Below are positions 45,075-53,819 of a stretch of 64,000 bases of DNA, one piece after another. The position numbers and the translations under genes are program-made. The DNA comes from Pseudoalteromonas ulvae UL12 (lineage in GTDB: Bacteria > Pseudomonadota > Gammaproteobacteria > Enterobacterales > Alteromonadaceae), in contig NZ_AQHJ01000035.1 of NCBI RefSeq assembly GCF_014925405.1, forward strand, positions 310,001 through 374,000, written 5' to 3'. Each line of letters opens with the position of its first letter. Position 1 is the stretch's first letter. The notes under the pieces are model-generated. The model was not told the DNA's origin, ran no database searches, and was given only the letters and a program-made list of their open reading frames with translations.

Positions 45075-45093
45075 AAAACCTTACAGGTTTTTT
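45075..45093 (+). terminator. Terminator after the small membrane protein
   Basis: A perfect 7-bp stem AAAACCT/AGGTTTT with a 3-base loop runs into TTTTTAG, 7 bases after the stop. Confidence 0.7.
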
Positions 45094-45181
45094 AGCCTTG
45101 TAGACTTGCTAAGTGGTGATTGTCTGTGAACACTTGCTTTATTAATTAATGTGTTTTTAGCAATAATAAGCAAGTGCTCGA

Positions 45182-45200
45182 GCGCAGCTCATTGCTGCGC
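45182..45200. other. GC-rich hairpin upstream of the APE cluster
   Basis: GCGCAGC/GCTGCGC with a 5-base loop, about 130 bases before the first APE gene. No T-run follows, so it is not a standard terminator; it may be a structured 5' leader or boundary element. Confidence 0.4.
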
Positions 45201-45330
45201 AATAGAGTTAATCACAGTGTGCTGCGCCCCACACTTACAATCTTTTACAACAAGATCACATTCTATTGTTGCCAAAATTCAACATTTTCACTAATATTTG
45301 CGCCTTTTTATACGCAAGGAATGCTGTTGC

Positions 45331-46062
45331 ATGCTCATTTATATCGATAATATCTCGCTTTACACGACAGCGCAGACGTTATCTATGCCTGCTCGGCGTT
45401 TTTTATTGCAAGAGGACGGTCAACTCCCCCCTTTGGTGTGGGTGCCGGCCATGCAGCGTAGACGTTTGAGTTCTTTTGCAAAAATGGCCCTACAAGTTGC
45501 CTATTGTGCGACTTTGCAAGGCACGAGTCCTTGCCCTGTTGTGTTTGCATCTCGCCATGGTGATTTACACCGCACCTCAAAAATCATCACAGATATGGTC
45601 ACGGAACATGAAATTTCGCCGACTTCATTTGGGTTGTCGGTTCATAATGCGGTGGTGGGGTTATGGTCTATTTTGACCTGCAATCGCAACGAGATGAATG
45701 CCATCAGTGCAGGAAAAGACAGCTTTTTAGCTGCATTGATTGAAACATGTGCCTACCTGAAAACGCATTCGGTCGATTCTTTATTAGTTATTTATGCCGA
45801 TCAAGTGTTGCCTGCACCTTACGATATCTACCAAGATGAGCAACAAGCAGATGTGGCGCTTGGTTTTCGAGTCAGTTTATCGCCTTTTTCTGACTCTTCT
45901 TTAGAAGAGAATACTAGCATCGCAATTGAGTTATCACCGAGCACCCATCAGGCGCCATCCACAGATTCATTGCAAGCGTTACAGTTTATTGATTGGCTTG
46001 CGGGTGAGCAACAAGTCTTGCCTATCGGGCAGTCTATGCAGTGGGAATGTCGCCGTGTTTAA
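45331..46062 (+). CDS. Ketosynthase-like chain-length factor of the aryl polyene cluster (ApeC-like)
   Basis: 243 residues. The N-terminal ketosynthase-like domain (PF13723 type) is visible in CPVVFASRHGDLHRTSKII and SPTSFGLSVHNAVVG, with no active-site Cys in the expected place. In aryl polyene clusters this protein pairs with the elongating ketosynthase as chain-length factor. First gene of the cluster, start ATG at 45331; a ribosome site AAGGA is 11-15 bases upstream. A further codon run upstream is unlikely. Confidence 0.8.
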   Translation: MLIYIDNISLYTTAQTLSMPARRFLLQEDGQLPPLVWVPAMQRRRLSSFAKMALQVAYCATLQGTSPCPVVFASRHGDLHRTSKIITDMVTEHEISPTSFGLSVHNAVVGLWSILTCNRNEMNAISAGKDSFLAALIETCAYLKTHSVDSLLVIYADQVLPAPYDIYQDEQQADVALGFRVSLSPFSDSSLEENTSIAIELSPSTHQAPSTDSLQALQFIDWLAGEQQVLPIGQSMQWECRRV

Positions 46063-46828
46063 TTACTTAGAACGGATGTGGCGGATCCTGGCCACTGGCT
46101 TGTGTTTCAGTGTGTTTGGTGTGGGTGGTTTACTGCTAACTGTGCTTGTTTTTCCATTGCAGCGTCTGTGTTATCGCAATGATGTGGCGCGTAATCGCGT
46201 TGCCCGAAAAACAGTGCATTACGGGTTTAAATTTTTTGTGACTTTGATGTCGATTACCCGAGTGATATCTTTTAGTGTTATCGAACAACATCGTTTTGCC
46301 CAGCTAAAAGGGCAGTTGGTTTTAGCCAATCACCCATCACTGATTGATGTGGTGGTCTTGATATCGGTAATACCCAATGCAGACTGTGTTGTAAAAGCGC
46401 ATTTATTTCGTAACCCTTTTATTCGAGGAGTGATTCAGTCTACAGGTTACATCAGCAATGAATCCCCAGAAGGGTTATTACAAGATTGTGAACAAAGCTT
46501 ACGTGCAGGCAATAACTTGATTGTATTTCCCGAAGGAACACGCACCACACCGGGTCAAGCCCTTCACTTTAAGCGAGGGGCGGCTAACATCGCTTTGCGA
46601 TGTCAGGCACCGATTTCCCTTGTTGGTATTTCAATGCAGCCGTCAACTTTAACTAAATCAGAAGCTTGGTATCAAGTGGCGAAAAAGCGGGCGCATTTTA
46701 AAATGTGGCTATCAGACTCGATATGTGACCGCAGTGTTTTGCCTACAAATACGTTGGCGCAGCAAGCAAGACAGTTAACCCAAACGCTTGAGACTTTTTT
46801 TAAACAGGAATTAATCACCCATGAGTGA
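46055..46828 (+). CDS. Lysophospholipid acyltransferase-like protein of the APE cluster
   Basis: About 257 residues. One membrane helix at the start and the PlsC pattern: NHPSLIDVVVL (HxxxxD) and FPEGTRT. It would transfer an acyl chain, perhaps adding lipid to the pigment anchor. Start taken as GTG at 46055, overlapping the previous stop; an ATG at 46076 is nearly as good. Overlaps the first ACP by eight bases. Confidence 0.82.
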   Translation: MFNYLERMWRILATGLCFSVFGVGGLLLTVLVFPLQRLCYRNDVARNRVARKTVHYGFKFFVTLMSITRVISFSVIEQHRFAQLKGQLVLANHPSLIDVVVLISVIPNADCVVKAHLFRNPFIRGVIQSTGYISNESPEGLLQDCEQSLRAGNNLIVFPEGTRTTPGQALHFKRGAANIALRCQAPISLVGISMQPSTLTKSEAWYQVAKKRAHFKMWLSDSICDRSVLPTNTLAQQARQLTQTLETFFKQELITHE

Positions 46829-47084
46829 CATATTAAAACAAGAAATTAAACAGCTTATTATCGATTCACTCGATTTAGAAGATATCACAGCCGATGACAT
46901 TATTGATGACGAGCCGCTGTTCATAGAAGGCCTCGGACTTGATAGCATCGATGCACTTGAATTAGGTTTAGCGATAAAAAAACGCTACGAGGTGAAAATA
47001 GAGGCCAATTCAGAGCAAACAAAACAGTCTTTTTCCTCTGTTAATGCCTTAGCAGAGTTTATTCAGCAAAACAAAGCGCAGTAG
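46821..47084 (+). CDS. Acyl carrier protein 1 of the APE cluster
   Basis: 87 residues. The phosphopantetheine Ser42 sits in GLDSIDALEL. Carries the starter or growing polyene chain as a thioester. Follows the acyltransferase with ATG overlap. Confidence 0.9.
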   Translation: MSDILKQEIKQLIIDSLDLEDITADDIIDDEPLFIEGLGLDSIDALELGLAIKKRYEVKIEANSEQTKQSFSSVNALAEFIQQNKAQ

Positions 47085-47090
47085 GTTGTA

Positions 47091-47336
47091 ATGAAAAACC
47101 AAGATGAAATTTTAGCGGTATTAACCACCATTTTAGTTGATGATTTTGAAGTGGAGGCCGACGACATTCACTTAAAAGCAAATCTGTACTCTGAACTTGA
47201 TTTAGACAGTATCGACGCTGTAGATCTTGTGGTTAAATTACGCGAAATTACGGGTAAAAAGATTGAACCTGAAGTGTTCAAGCAAGTTCGTACCATCGAA
47301 GATGTTGTGGTCGAAATAGAAAAACTTGTGGGTTAA
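47091..47336 (+). CDS. Acyl carrier protein 2 of the APE cluster
   Basis: 81 residues. Ser40 in DLDSIDAVDL is the modification site. Two tandem ACPs with distinct surfaces are normal for APE clusters, one typically for the aryl starter and one for extension; which is which cannot be seen here. Six bases after the first. Confidence 0.9.
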   Translation: MKNQDEILAVLTTILVDDFEVEADDIHLKANLYSELDLDSIDAVDLVVKLREITGKKIEPEVFKQVRTIEDVVVEIEKLVG

Positions 47337-47337
47337 T

Positions 47338-47904
47338 GTGCTTAAAACCACTCTGAGTATCGTATTGATAATCATCGGGGTATGTTACCCTGCGATAGTC
47401 TATTTTGGGCTTGCATACTTCGAACTCAATACGGTCTTGTTGGCTTTGCTTGGTGTATTGGTGCTTCGCATCATGTTGACAAGAAAAAAAGTCACTATTG
47501 CGCCTTGGTTTATCCCCGCTTCGCTGTTAGGCGGGATGTGCTTGGTCGGCGCGATTGGGTGGCAAAGTACCCTAGTTGCATCACTTTACCCTGTTATTAT
47601 CAGTAGCGTGATGTTAGTCAGTTTTAGCTATTCGCTATGGCGAGGGCCAAGTGTGATTGAAACCTTCGCGCGCCTTCAAGAGCCCGAACTCGATGAGCGG
47701 GGTGTGCGGTATACTCGTAAAGTGACACAAGTGTGGTGCGGTTTTTTTGTCATTAACATAGGTATTGCCAGTTGGACGGTATTCTCCCAAGATCTCGCCC
47801 TTTGGGCACTTTACAATGGATTTATTTCGTACTGTTTGATGGGCGTTTTACTCGGTGGTGAGTTTATTTTTCGTCAATGGTACAAACAGCGCGCGCAGTC
47901 ATGA
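47338..47904 (+). CDS. APE cluster membrane protein (COG4648-like)
   Basis: 188 residues with five to six membrane helices. Start taken at GTG 47338, overlapping the ACP stop by TAATGTG; an in-frame TTG at 47326 is possible. Members occur only in aryl polyene and related clusters; proposed role is in transport or lipid-linked assembly, not proven. Overlaps the ligase gene by ATGA. Confidence 0.75.
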   Translation: MLKTTLSIVLIIIGVCYPAIVYFGLAYFELNTVLLALLGVLVLRIMLTRKKVTIAPWFIPASLLGGMCLVGAIGWQSTLVASLYPVIISSVMLVSFSYSLWRGPSVIETFARLQEPELDERGVRYTRKVTQVWCGFFVINIGIASWTVFSQDLALWALYNGFISYCLMGVLLGGEFIFRQWYKQRAQS

Positions 47905-49277
47905 TTCATCCCCAATTATTGCAACAACCTCAGTTATTTTACCGTAGCAACCACTCTCATTTGTGTGGACGGGAGTTTGCAACGCAAGTAAAGCAATTGA
48001 GTGCTCAACTTGAGCAATATTGTCACCAACATCAGATCAAGCAAGTGCTGTTATATCATCCCGACAGTGTGCAATTTAGCCTTTGGTTACTGGCATTGTT
48101 AACGGTCAATATTGATATTGTGCTACCAGCCAATGGCCAGCCGCAAAGTATCAAGGATGCCTCTGAGCAATGTGATGCACTGGTGGGTCACTTTGAAAAC
48201 CTTGCAATCAAACGTGATATCACGCAGGTTATTCCGCACGTAATTATTCCCAGTGCCGCACTTTTTACGAACTGGCAGTGGCCTGATAAATGCTGTCAGA
48301 GCCAACTGACTTTTTTTACGTCAGGGAGTCAAGGTGCAGCCAAAGCTATCAACAAAGCCTGGTGGCAGTTAAATCTAGAAGTTGATACGTTAGCGCAAAC
48401 GTTTTCGCTCAATCAAGCAAGCACTGTACTTAGCACTGTTTCTCATCAGCATATCTATGGTTTGTTGTTCAAATTACTGTGGCCCTTAAAAGCGGGAGCG
48501 ACGATTGTGAGCACGTTGTTTGATTACCCTGAGCAATTAGCGCAGGCATGTGCTGAACATCATGAGATCACGTTGATTGCCAGCCCTGCTTATTTATCGC
48601 GACTCGCGCAAGATGATGTACTGGCACACTATGCAAAAAACCTCGAACACGTATTTTCCTCTGGCGGGCCACTGAGTGACACTGTAGCCTACCAACTGGC
48701 TGAAAATTGGCATCTACCCATCACGCAAGTATATGGCAGTACCGAAACTGGAGGCATTGCATATCGGCGTTTGACCGAGCGCCAATCGACTGCTTGGCAG
48801 CCATTTAATGGGATGAGTCTGTCCAATGTCGCAGGCACGCAACAAATGTGTTTAAATTCAGCCTATTTGCCCGATAAAGATATCTTGCTGGATGATTTAG
48901 GGCTCGTACATCAAAATGGCCAGTTTGAATTACTCGGACGGATAGATCGCACTATTAAACTTGAAGAAAAACGAGTTAATTTAGATGCTGTTGAGCGCCA
49001 TATTGCGTCATTAGCACAAGTGAGCGAAGTAAAAATAATCGTATTACAAGGGGCACGCAGGTGTTTAGGCTGCGTAATACAATTGGCGGCTAATGTGCAA
49101 TTACCCAGTAGCAATGTACAGAAAAGGGAGCTGAATCAAATGATTAAGTCCCATCTGTTATTGCATTTTGAATCAGTCTGTTTACCTCGTAAGTTTCGGT
49201 ATCTCACACACATGCCTTATAATTCGCAAGGAAAATTAGTGTTGTCTCAGTTGGAGAAACTTTTTGAATCAGCTTAA
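47901..49277 (+). CDS. AMP-dependent acyl-ACP ligase of the APE cluster (ApeH-like)
   Basis: 458 residues. ANL-superfamily enzyme: FFTSGSQGAAKAINKAW is the adenylation P-loop, VYGSTETGGIAYR the second motif, and LLGRIDRTIKLEEKRVNLD the hinge with the C-terminal Lys region. Should activate an aryl carboxylate such as cinnamate or 4-coumarate and load it on an ACP. The ammonia-lyase in the same operon is the likely source of that acid. Start ATG at 47901. Confidence 0.88.
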   Translation: MIHPQLLQQPQLFYRSNHSHLCGREFATQVKQLSAQLEQYCHQHQIKQVLLYHPDSVQFSLWLLALLTVNIDIVLPANGQPQSIKDASEQCDALVGHFENLAIKRDITQVIPHVIIPSAALFTNWQWPDKCCQSQLTFFTSGSQGAAKAINKAWWQLNLEVDTLAQTFSLNQASTVLSTVSHQHIYGLLFKLLWPLKAGATIVSTLFDYPEQLAQACAEHHEITLIASPAYLSRLAQDDVLAHYAKNLEHVFSSGGPLSDTVAYQLAENWHLPITQVYGSTETGGIAYRRLTERQSTAWQPFNGMSLSNVAGTQQMCLNSAYLPDKDILLDDLGLVHQNGQFELLGRIDRTIKLEEKRVNLDAVERHIASLAQVSEVKIIVLQGARRCLGCVIQLAANVQLPSSNVQKRELNQMIKSHLLLHFESVCLPRKFRYLTHMPYNSQGKLVLSQLEKLFESA

Positions 49278-49626
49278 TTGTATTACGCCTCAAGTACTGA
49301 ATGTGACGCATCAGGATCCTTTGCTGGAAATGACATTATTTGTGCCATCTGAACTGGACTATTTTAAAGGTCATTTTAATGTTGCTCCTATTTTAGCGGG
49401 GGTGGTGCAGCTCGACTGGGCGGTCAAATACGCTAAGCAGTATTTAGGCTTAGCTGATTTAGCAGTACAAAATGTTGAGGTGCTGAAGTTTCAAGTGGTG
49501 ATCGTCCCTGATATGACTATCACCCTGAAAATCGAAAAAAAGTCAGAGACTAAATTTGTCTTTAGTTATCATTCGCTACGGGGTCAGCATGCATCTGGGC
49601 GAGTGGTTCTGGGCCACCCACTATGA
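49264..49626 (+). CDS. Hotdog-fold dehydratase ApeI-like
   Basis: 120 residues. Hotdog signature LDYFKGHFNVAPILAGVVQLDWAV with His in GHF, and a beta-rich C-terminus. One of two 3-hydroxyacyl-ACP dehydratases of APE assembly. Start is a TTG at 49264 that overlaps the ligase end by 14 bases, with TTGGAG eight bases upstream; an unusual start but the only good one. Confidence 0.83.
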   Translation: MNQLNCITPQVLNVTHQDPLLEMTLFVPSELDYFKGHFNVAPILAGVVQLDWAVKYAKQYLGLADLAVQNVEVLKFQVVIVPDMTITLKIEKKSETKFVFSYHSLRGQHASGRVVLGHPL

Positions 49627-50366
49627 GTTATTGCATTATCATCCCTAATTATAATCATCGCAGTGTCATCGCTGATGTGTTGGCGGATTTAAGTCAATTG
49701 CAATTGCCTATTGTGATGGTCAATGACGGCAGCGACCCGGCTATCAGCGCTTACTTTGAGACGTTAACGGCGCAGTTTTCTTGCTTAACTTTAGTGACGC
49801 ACAGCGAAAACCAAGGCAAAGGTGCGGCGGTGCAAACTGGGTTACGGACCGCTCAAAAAATGGGGTGCAGTCATGCAATTCAGGTCGATGCAGACGGACA
49901 GCATCAGTTGCGCGATGTTGCTCACTTGCTGCAATTGTCAGAGCAACAGCCAAACTGTGTCATCAGTGGTCAGCCTGTTTATGATGAAAGTGTGCCTAAA
50001 CACCGTTTATACAGTCGGTACATTACGCACTTTTGGGTTTGGGTTGAAACCTTATCGTTTGCGATTAAAGATTCAATGTGTGGGTTTCGTGTTTATCCGG
50101 TGGATGCCACCGTTGCGTTGTTAGACACGGTTTCACTTGGCAAACGAATGGATTTTGATATTGAAATACTCGTGCGCTTATATTGGCGAGGCGTGGGCAC
50201 AGTGTTTTTTCCAACTCAGGTCATTTACCCCGAAGACGGTATCTCACATTTTAGACCCCTTGAAGATAACATTGCAATCAGCTGGATGCACACTCGTTTG
50301 TTTTTTGGCATGTTAGTGCGCAGTCCTATGTTACTGCTTCGTAAGGTGCGCCGTTATGGCAACTAA
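49623..50366 (+). CDS. Family 2 glycosyltransferase of the APE cluster
   Basis: 247 residues. GT-A fold: CIIIPNYNHRSVI, VNDGSD, then QVDADGQHQ (metal-binding DxD-like). Expected to transfer a sugar to make the lipid anchor of the pigment. In some other APE clusters this domain is fused to the following acyltransferase; here they are separate, overlapping by 11 bases. Starts with an ATGA overlap. Confidence 0.85.
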   Translation: MSYCIIIPNYNHRSVIADVLADLSQLQLPIVMVNDGSDPAISAYFETLTAQFSCLTLVTHSENQGKGAAVQTGLRTAQKMGCSHAIQVDADGQHQLRDVAHLLQLSEQQPNCVISGQPVYDESVPKHRLYSRYITHFWVWVETLSFAIKDSMCGFRVYPVDATVALLDTVSLGKRMDFDIEILVRLYWRGVGTVFFPTQVIYPEDGISHFRPLEDNIAISWMHTRLFFGMLVRSPMLLLRKVRRYGN

Positions 50367-51297
50367 ACATTGGTCAAAAATGGCCGAAAGAGGCAGTTAT
50401 CTCGGAATGCGCTTTTTATTGCTCAGTTACCGAGTTTTAGGGCGCACTGGGCTATGGATTGTGTTATTTCCAGTGGTGTTTTATTTCTATTGTACGGGGC
50501 GCGTGGCACGAACAGCATCGCTGGATTTTTTACGTCGTGTCGCACAATATCAGCATCAGACGACGCAGCCTGGATTTTGGCAGGGACTCAAGCATTTTAT
50601 GAGCTTTGCAGATTCTGCCTTTGATAAAATAGACGCTTGGACAGGGCGGATCAGCGCACAGGACATCGACTACGAAAATCACGCATTGTTTGAACAACTG
50701 CAAAACAGTGGCCAAGGTGCGGTGTTTATTGGTTCGCACTTAGGGAATTTAGAAGTGTGCCGTGCATTGAGTGTGGGTCGTTATCAAGTCAAAATTAATG
50801 TATTAGTATTTACCCATCATGCGGTTGAGTTTAATCGCACTCTGCAAAAAATTAGTCCGAATGTAAATGTTGACCTCATTCAAGTCACTGATATGAACCC
50901 TGAACTTGCGATTATTTTGCAACAAAAAATTGATGCTGGCGAAGTAGTGGTGATTGTGGGCGATCGCACTAGTACTTCGGTGTCACAAAGGGTCAGTTAT
51001 TGTGATTTTTTAGGCGCACCAGCTCCATTTTCGCAAGGGCCGTTTATTTTGGCTGCCGTGTTGGACTGCCCCGTTTATTTGTTATTTTGTTTAAAGCACA
51101 AAAACCGCTACCGAGTCATTTTTGAATCGTTTGCAGAGCAATTAACTTTGCCACGAAAAACTCGTCAAGCCGCGTTGCAATCGGTCATTCAGCGTTATGC
51201 GGACCGATTAGCATTTTTTAGTTTACAAGCCCCGTATCAATGGTTTAACTTTTTTGATTTTTGGCAAAAAGACGATTGCGTCTCTCGTGATGATTAA
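50356..51297 (+). CDS. LpxL/HtrB-type acyltransferase of the APE cluster
   Basis: 313 residues. One N-terminal membrane helix and the lipid A acyltransferase pattern GAVFIGSHLGNLEVCR (HxxxxE type), later QKIDAGEVVVIVGDRTSTS. Together with the glycosyltransferase it likely builds a glycolipid-like anchor for the pigment. Confidence 0.84.
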   Translation: MATKHWSKMAERGSYLGMRFLLLSYRVLGRTGLWIVLFPVVFYFYCTGRVARTASLDFLRRVAQYQHQTTQPGFWQGLKHFMSFADSAFDKIDAWTGRISAQDIDYENHALFEQLQNSGQGAVFIGSHLGNLEVCRALSVGRYQVKINVLVFTHHAVEFNRTLQKISPNVNVDLIQVTDMNPELAIILQQKIDAGEVVVIVGDRTSTSVSQRVSYCDFLGAPAPFSQGPFILAAVLDCPVYLLFCLKHKNRYRVIFESFAEQLTLPRKTRQAALQSVIQRYADRLAFFSLQAPYQWFNFFDFWQKDDCVSRDD

Positions 51298-51315
51298 CTT
51301 GGAGTATTTATTTTA

Positions 51316-52860
51316 GTGTCTACTTTATCCCCACTTGTGTTTGGCCAAGGCCGTATTAGTATCGAAGATATTGTTGCGTTGGCTCAATCAAATCAACAGG
51401 TGCAGCTTGCTGGTGATGCCGATTTTTGCCAAAAAATTGATGCGGGTGTCGCATTTCTCGATAGCTTATTAAAAGAAGATGGGGTGATTTATGGTGTCAC
51501 CACGGGCTATGGGGATTCTGTTACACGAGGCGTGCCAGTGCATTTGGCGTATGAATTACCGCTGCACCTGACTCGTTTTCATGGCTGTGGGTTAGGCACA
51601 ATGTTTACCCCGGAACAAGGCAGAGCTATTTTAGCCACCCGTTTGACTTCGCTGAGCCAAGGCTACTCTGGTGTGAGTTGGGCACTGCTTAAGTTACTGC
51701 GCGATTTTATCAATCATGACATAGTGCCGGTTATTCCTGAAGAAGGCTCGGTGGGTGCCAGTGGTGATTTGACGCCGCTTTCATACGTTGCGGGAGCATT
51801 GGTGGGTGAGCGTGACGTGTATTATCAAGGTGAGATTAAAAAGAGCCTAGAGGTGATGAAATCTCTGAATCTGACGCCGCTAACGCTGAGACCAAAAGAG
51901 GGATTAGCCATCATGAACGGCACAGCTGTGATGACGGCGTTAGCTTGTTTAGCGTTTTCCCGCGCCGAATACCTTACAAAGTTAGCCACCCGAGTCACGT
52001 CCATGATCAGTGCGGCAATGCTTGGCAACAGCCATCATTTTGACGATATTTTATTTTCAGTTAAACCCCATGCAGGGCAACAGCAAGTCGCGGCTTGGAT
52101 CCGTGATGACTTAAATCACCACGGTCATCCACGCAACGCAGACCGATTGCAAGACCGCTATTCAATCCGCTGTGCACCGCACATTATTGGCGTGTTGGCC
52201 GATTGTTTACCTTGGTTTAGGCAAATGATTGAAAACGAGCTTAATTCCGCTAATGATAACCCGATCATTGATGGCATTGGTGAGCACGTGCTGCATGGTG
52301 GGCATTTTTATGGGGGTCATATTGCGATGGCTATGGACAGCATGAAAACTGCGGTTGCAAATTTGGCAGACTTAGCCGATCGCCAAATAGCGTCGTTAGT
52401 CGACACTAAATTTAATAACGGCTTAGCGGCCAATTTGTCTGATTGTGAAGGCGAGCGTCAGTTTATTAATCATGGTTTTAAAGCCGTGCAAATTGGTGCG
52501 TCAGCCTACACCGCAGAAGCACTTAAGTTGACTATGCCGGCAAGTGTTTTTTCGCGTTCAACCGAATGCCATAATCAAGATAAAGTCAGCATGGGTACCA
52601 TTGCCGCGCGCGATAGTCTTCGTGTGTTGCAATTAACCGAGCAAGTGTTAGCCAGCACATTATTGGCTGCTGTGCAGGCCTTGAGATTACGCTTTAAACA
52701 TCAAGAAATCGCACCTGAATCATTATCGGCTCCAATGATGGCGATGTATCAAGACATTGCTGATTACTTTCCAACCGTCAGTGAAGATCGCCCACTTGAG
52801 CAGGCATTACGCTTCACTGTTGATGCAATTCAAACCCAACGTTGGGCGTTATATGAATAG
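51316..52860 (+). CDS. Aromatic amino acid ammonia-lyase (HAL/PAL/TAL family)
   Basis: 514 residues. The MIO-forming triad Ala-Ser-Gly is at residues 148-150 in EGSVGASGDLTPL. ENELNSANDNPI and the YSIRCAPHI region also match. The selectivity loop reads LTRFHGCG, so the two positions that are His-Leu in tyrosine lyase, Phe-Leu in plant PAL and Ser-His in HAL are Phe-His here. Expected to release ammonia from Tyr or Phe to give an aryl starter acid; specificity not certain. GTG start. It is not next to a hut operon. Confidence 0.9.
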   Translation: MSTLSPLVFGQGRISIEDIVALAQSNQQVQLAGDADFCQKIDAGVAFLDSLLKEDGVIYGVTTGYGDSVTRGVPVHLAYELPLHLTRFHGCGLGTMFTPEQGRAILATRLTSLSQGYSGVSWALLKLLRDFINHDIVPVIPEEGSVGASGDLTPLSYVAGALVGERDVYYQGEIKKSLEVMKSLNLTPLTLRPKEGLAIMNGTAVMTALACLAFSRAEYLTKLATRVTSMISAAMLGNSHHFDDILFSVKPHAGQQQVAAWIRDDLNHHGHPRNADRLQDRYSIRCAPHIIGVLADCLPWFRQMIENELNSANDNPIIDGIGEHVLHGGHFYGGHIAMAMDSMKTAVANLADLADRQIASLVDTKFNNGLAANLSDCEGERQFINHGFKAVQIGASAYTAEALKLTMPASVFSRSTECHNQDKVSMGTIAARDSLRVLQLTEQVLASTLLAAVQALRLRFKHQEIAPESLSAPMMAMYQDIADYFPTVSEDRPLEQALRFTVDAIQTQRWALYE

Positions 52861-53287
52861 CAAACGGGCACTATTGAGTACGCAAGTAGAAATTGAGATC
52901 CCTTTTCATGATTGCGATCCGATGCAAGTGGTCTGGCATGGTAATTATGCCCGCTACTTTGAAGTGGCGCGCTGTGAATTACTGCGCTTATTTGATTATG
53001 ATTATGAGCAAATGCAAGAGTCTGGTTATATGTGGCCCATTGTTGATATGCGCACTAAATACATTGCACCGCTGCGTTTTAGACAAAAAGTGACCATAAC
53101 AGCTCATTTAAAAGAGTATCAGCACCGTTTAAAACTCGATTATATTATCACTGACTCAAAGTCGGGACAGGTACTCACCAAAGGTTATACCGTCCAAGTT
53201 GCTGTGGCGATAGCCGATCAACAAATGCAATATGTCAGTCCTGATGTGTTGTTAACTCAATTAAAAAAGGTTATCTCAGTTGAATAA
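52853..53287 (+). CDS. Acyl-ACP thioesterase, hotdog fold (ApeK-like)
   Basis: 144 residues. HDCDPMQVVWHGNYARYFE is the 4-hydroxybenzoyl-CoA thioesterase motif with the catalytic Asp. Likely releases the product or edits wrong chains. Start is the ATG at 52853 overlapping the lyase stop; the longer frame to 52757 lies inside the lyase gene. Confidence 0.85.
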   Translation: MNSKRALLSTQVEIEIPFHDCDPMQVVWHGNYARYFEVARCELLRLFDYDYEQMQESGYMWPIVDMRTKYIAPLRFRQKVTITAHLKEYQHRLKLDYIITDSKSGQVLTKGYTVQVAVAIADQQMQYVSPDVLLTQLKKVISVE

Positions 53288-53819
53288 ATGGTTAATATTG
53301 GCGCTGCTGTTTGTATTACCTGTCGCGCCTTTGTGGGCCGATGAGGCGCTCAATCAAGCCTTAGCCCGCTTTGTTGTTAATGACACTGAACTGCAAACAG
53401 GGCATTACCAGCAAGAAAAATATTTTAAATCATTGTCTCAGCCAATGCGCTCACAAGGGACATTTCGTGTGTCGCGTGATGAATTTGTTTGGCAACAACT
53501 GAGCCCAATTAGTAATACGCTCACCTTGTCGCAGGGGACGTTAATCAACACAGATTATCGAAATAAACAGCAAGTTATCCAAGGTGCGGATGCCTTTTTA
53601 AATCTATTATCTGCGCTTTTAACCGTGCAATCGCAGCAAATAGCCGAATTTTTTACTTTAAGTGACGTGACTGAACATTGTGTCAAATTAACCCCTCATC
53701 AAGGTGCGCTTTCTGAGGTGTTTGCATTAGTGACGCTTTGTGGGCAAACACAAGTCGAAAAACTGCTGTTAGATGAGCACAACGGCAACCGCACTGACAT
53801 CAGGTTGCAATTTAAATGA
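53280..53819 (+). CDS. LolA-like outer membrane carrier of the APE cluster
   Basis: 179 residues. Signal peptide about 1-20 (LWADE). Beta-rich core with TFRVSRDEFVWQQ pattern of the LolA family. Would shuttle the lipid-linked pigment or a lipoprotein across the periplasm. TTG start at 53280, overlapping the previous gene by eight bases; no in-frame ATG is close. Confidence 0.78.
   Translation: MNKWLILALLFVLPVAPLWADEALNQALARFVVNDTELQTGHYQQEKYFKSLSQPMRSQGTFRVSRDEFVWQQLSPISNTLTLSQGTLINTDYRNKQQVIQGADAFLNLLSALLTVQSQQIAEFFTLSDVTEHCVKLTPHQGALSEVFALVTLCGQTQVEKLLLDEHNGNRTDIRLQFK

Noticed and set aside
51316..52860. Histidine utilisation gene hutH
   Set aside because: Same family, but no hutU, hutI or hutG neighbour and it lies inside the pigment operon; an aryl-acid role fits better.
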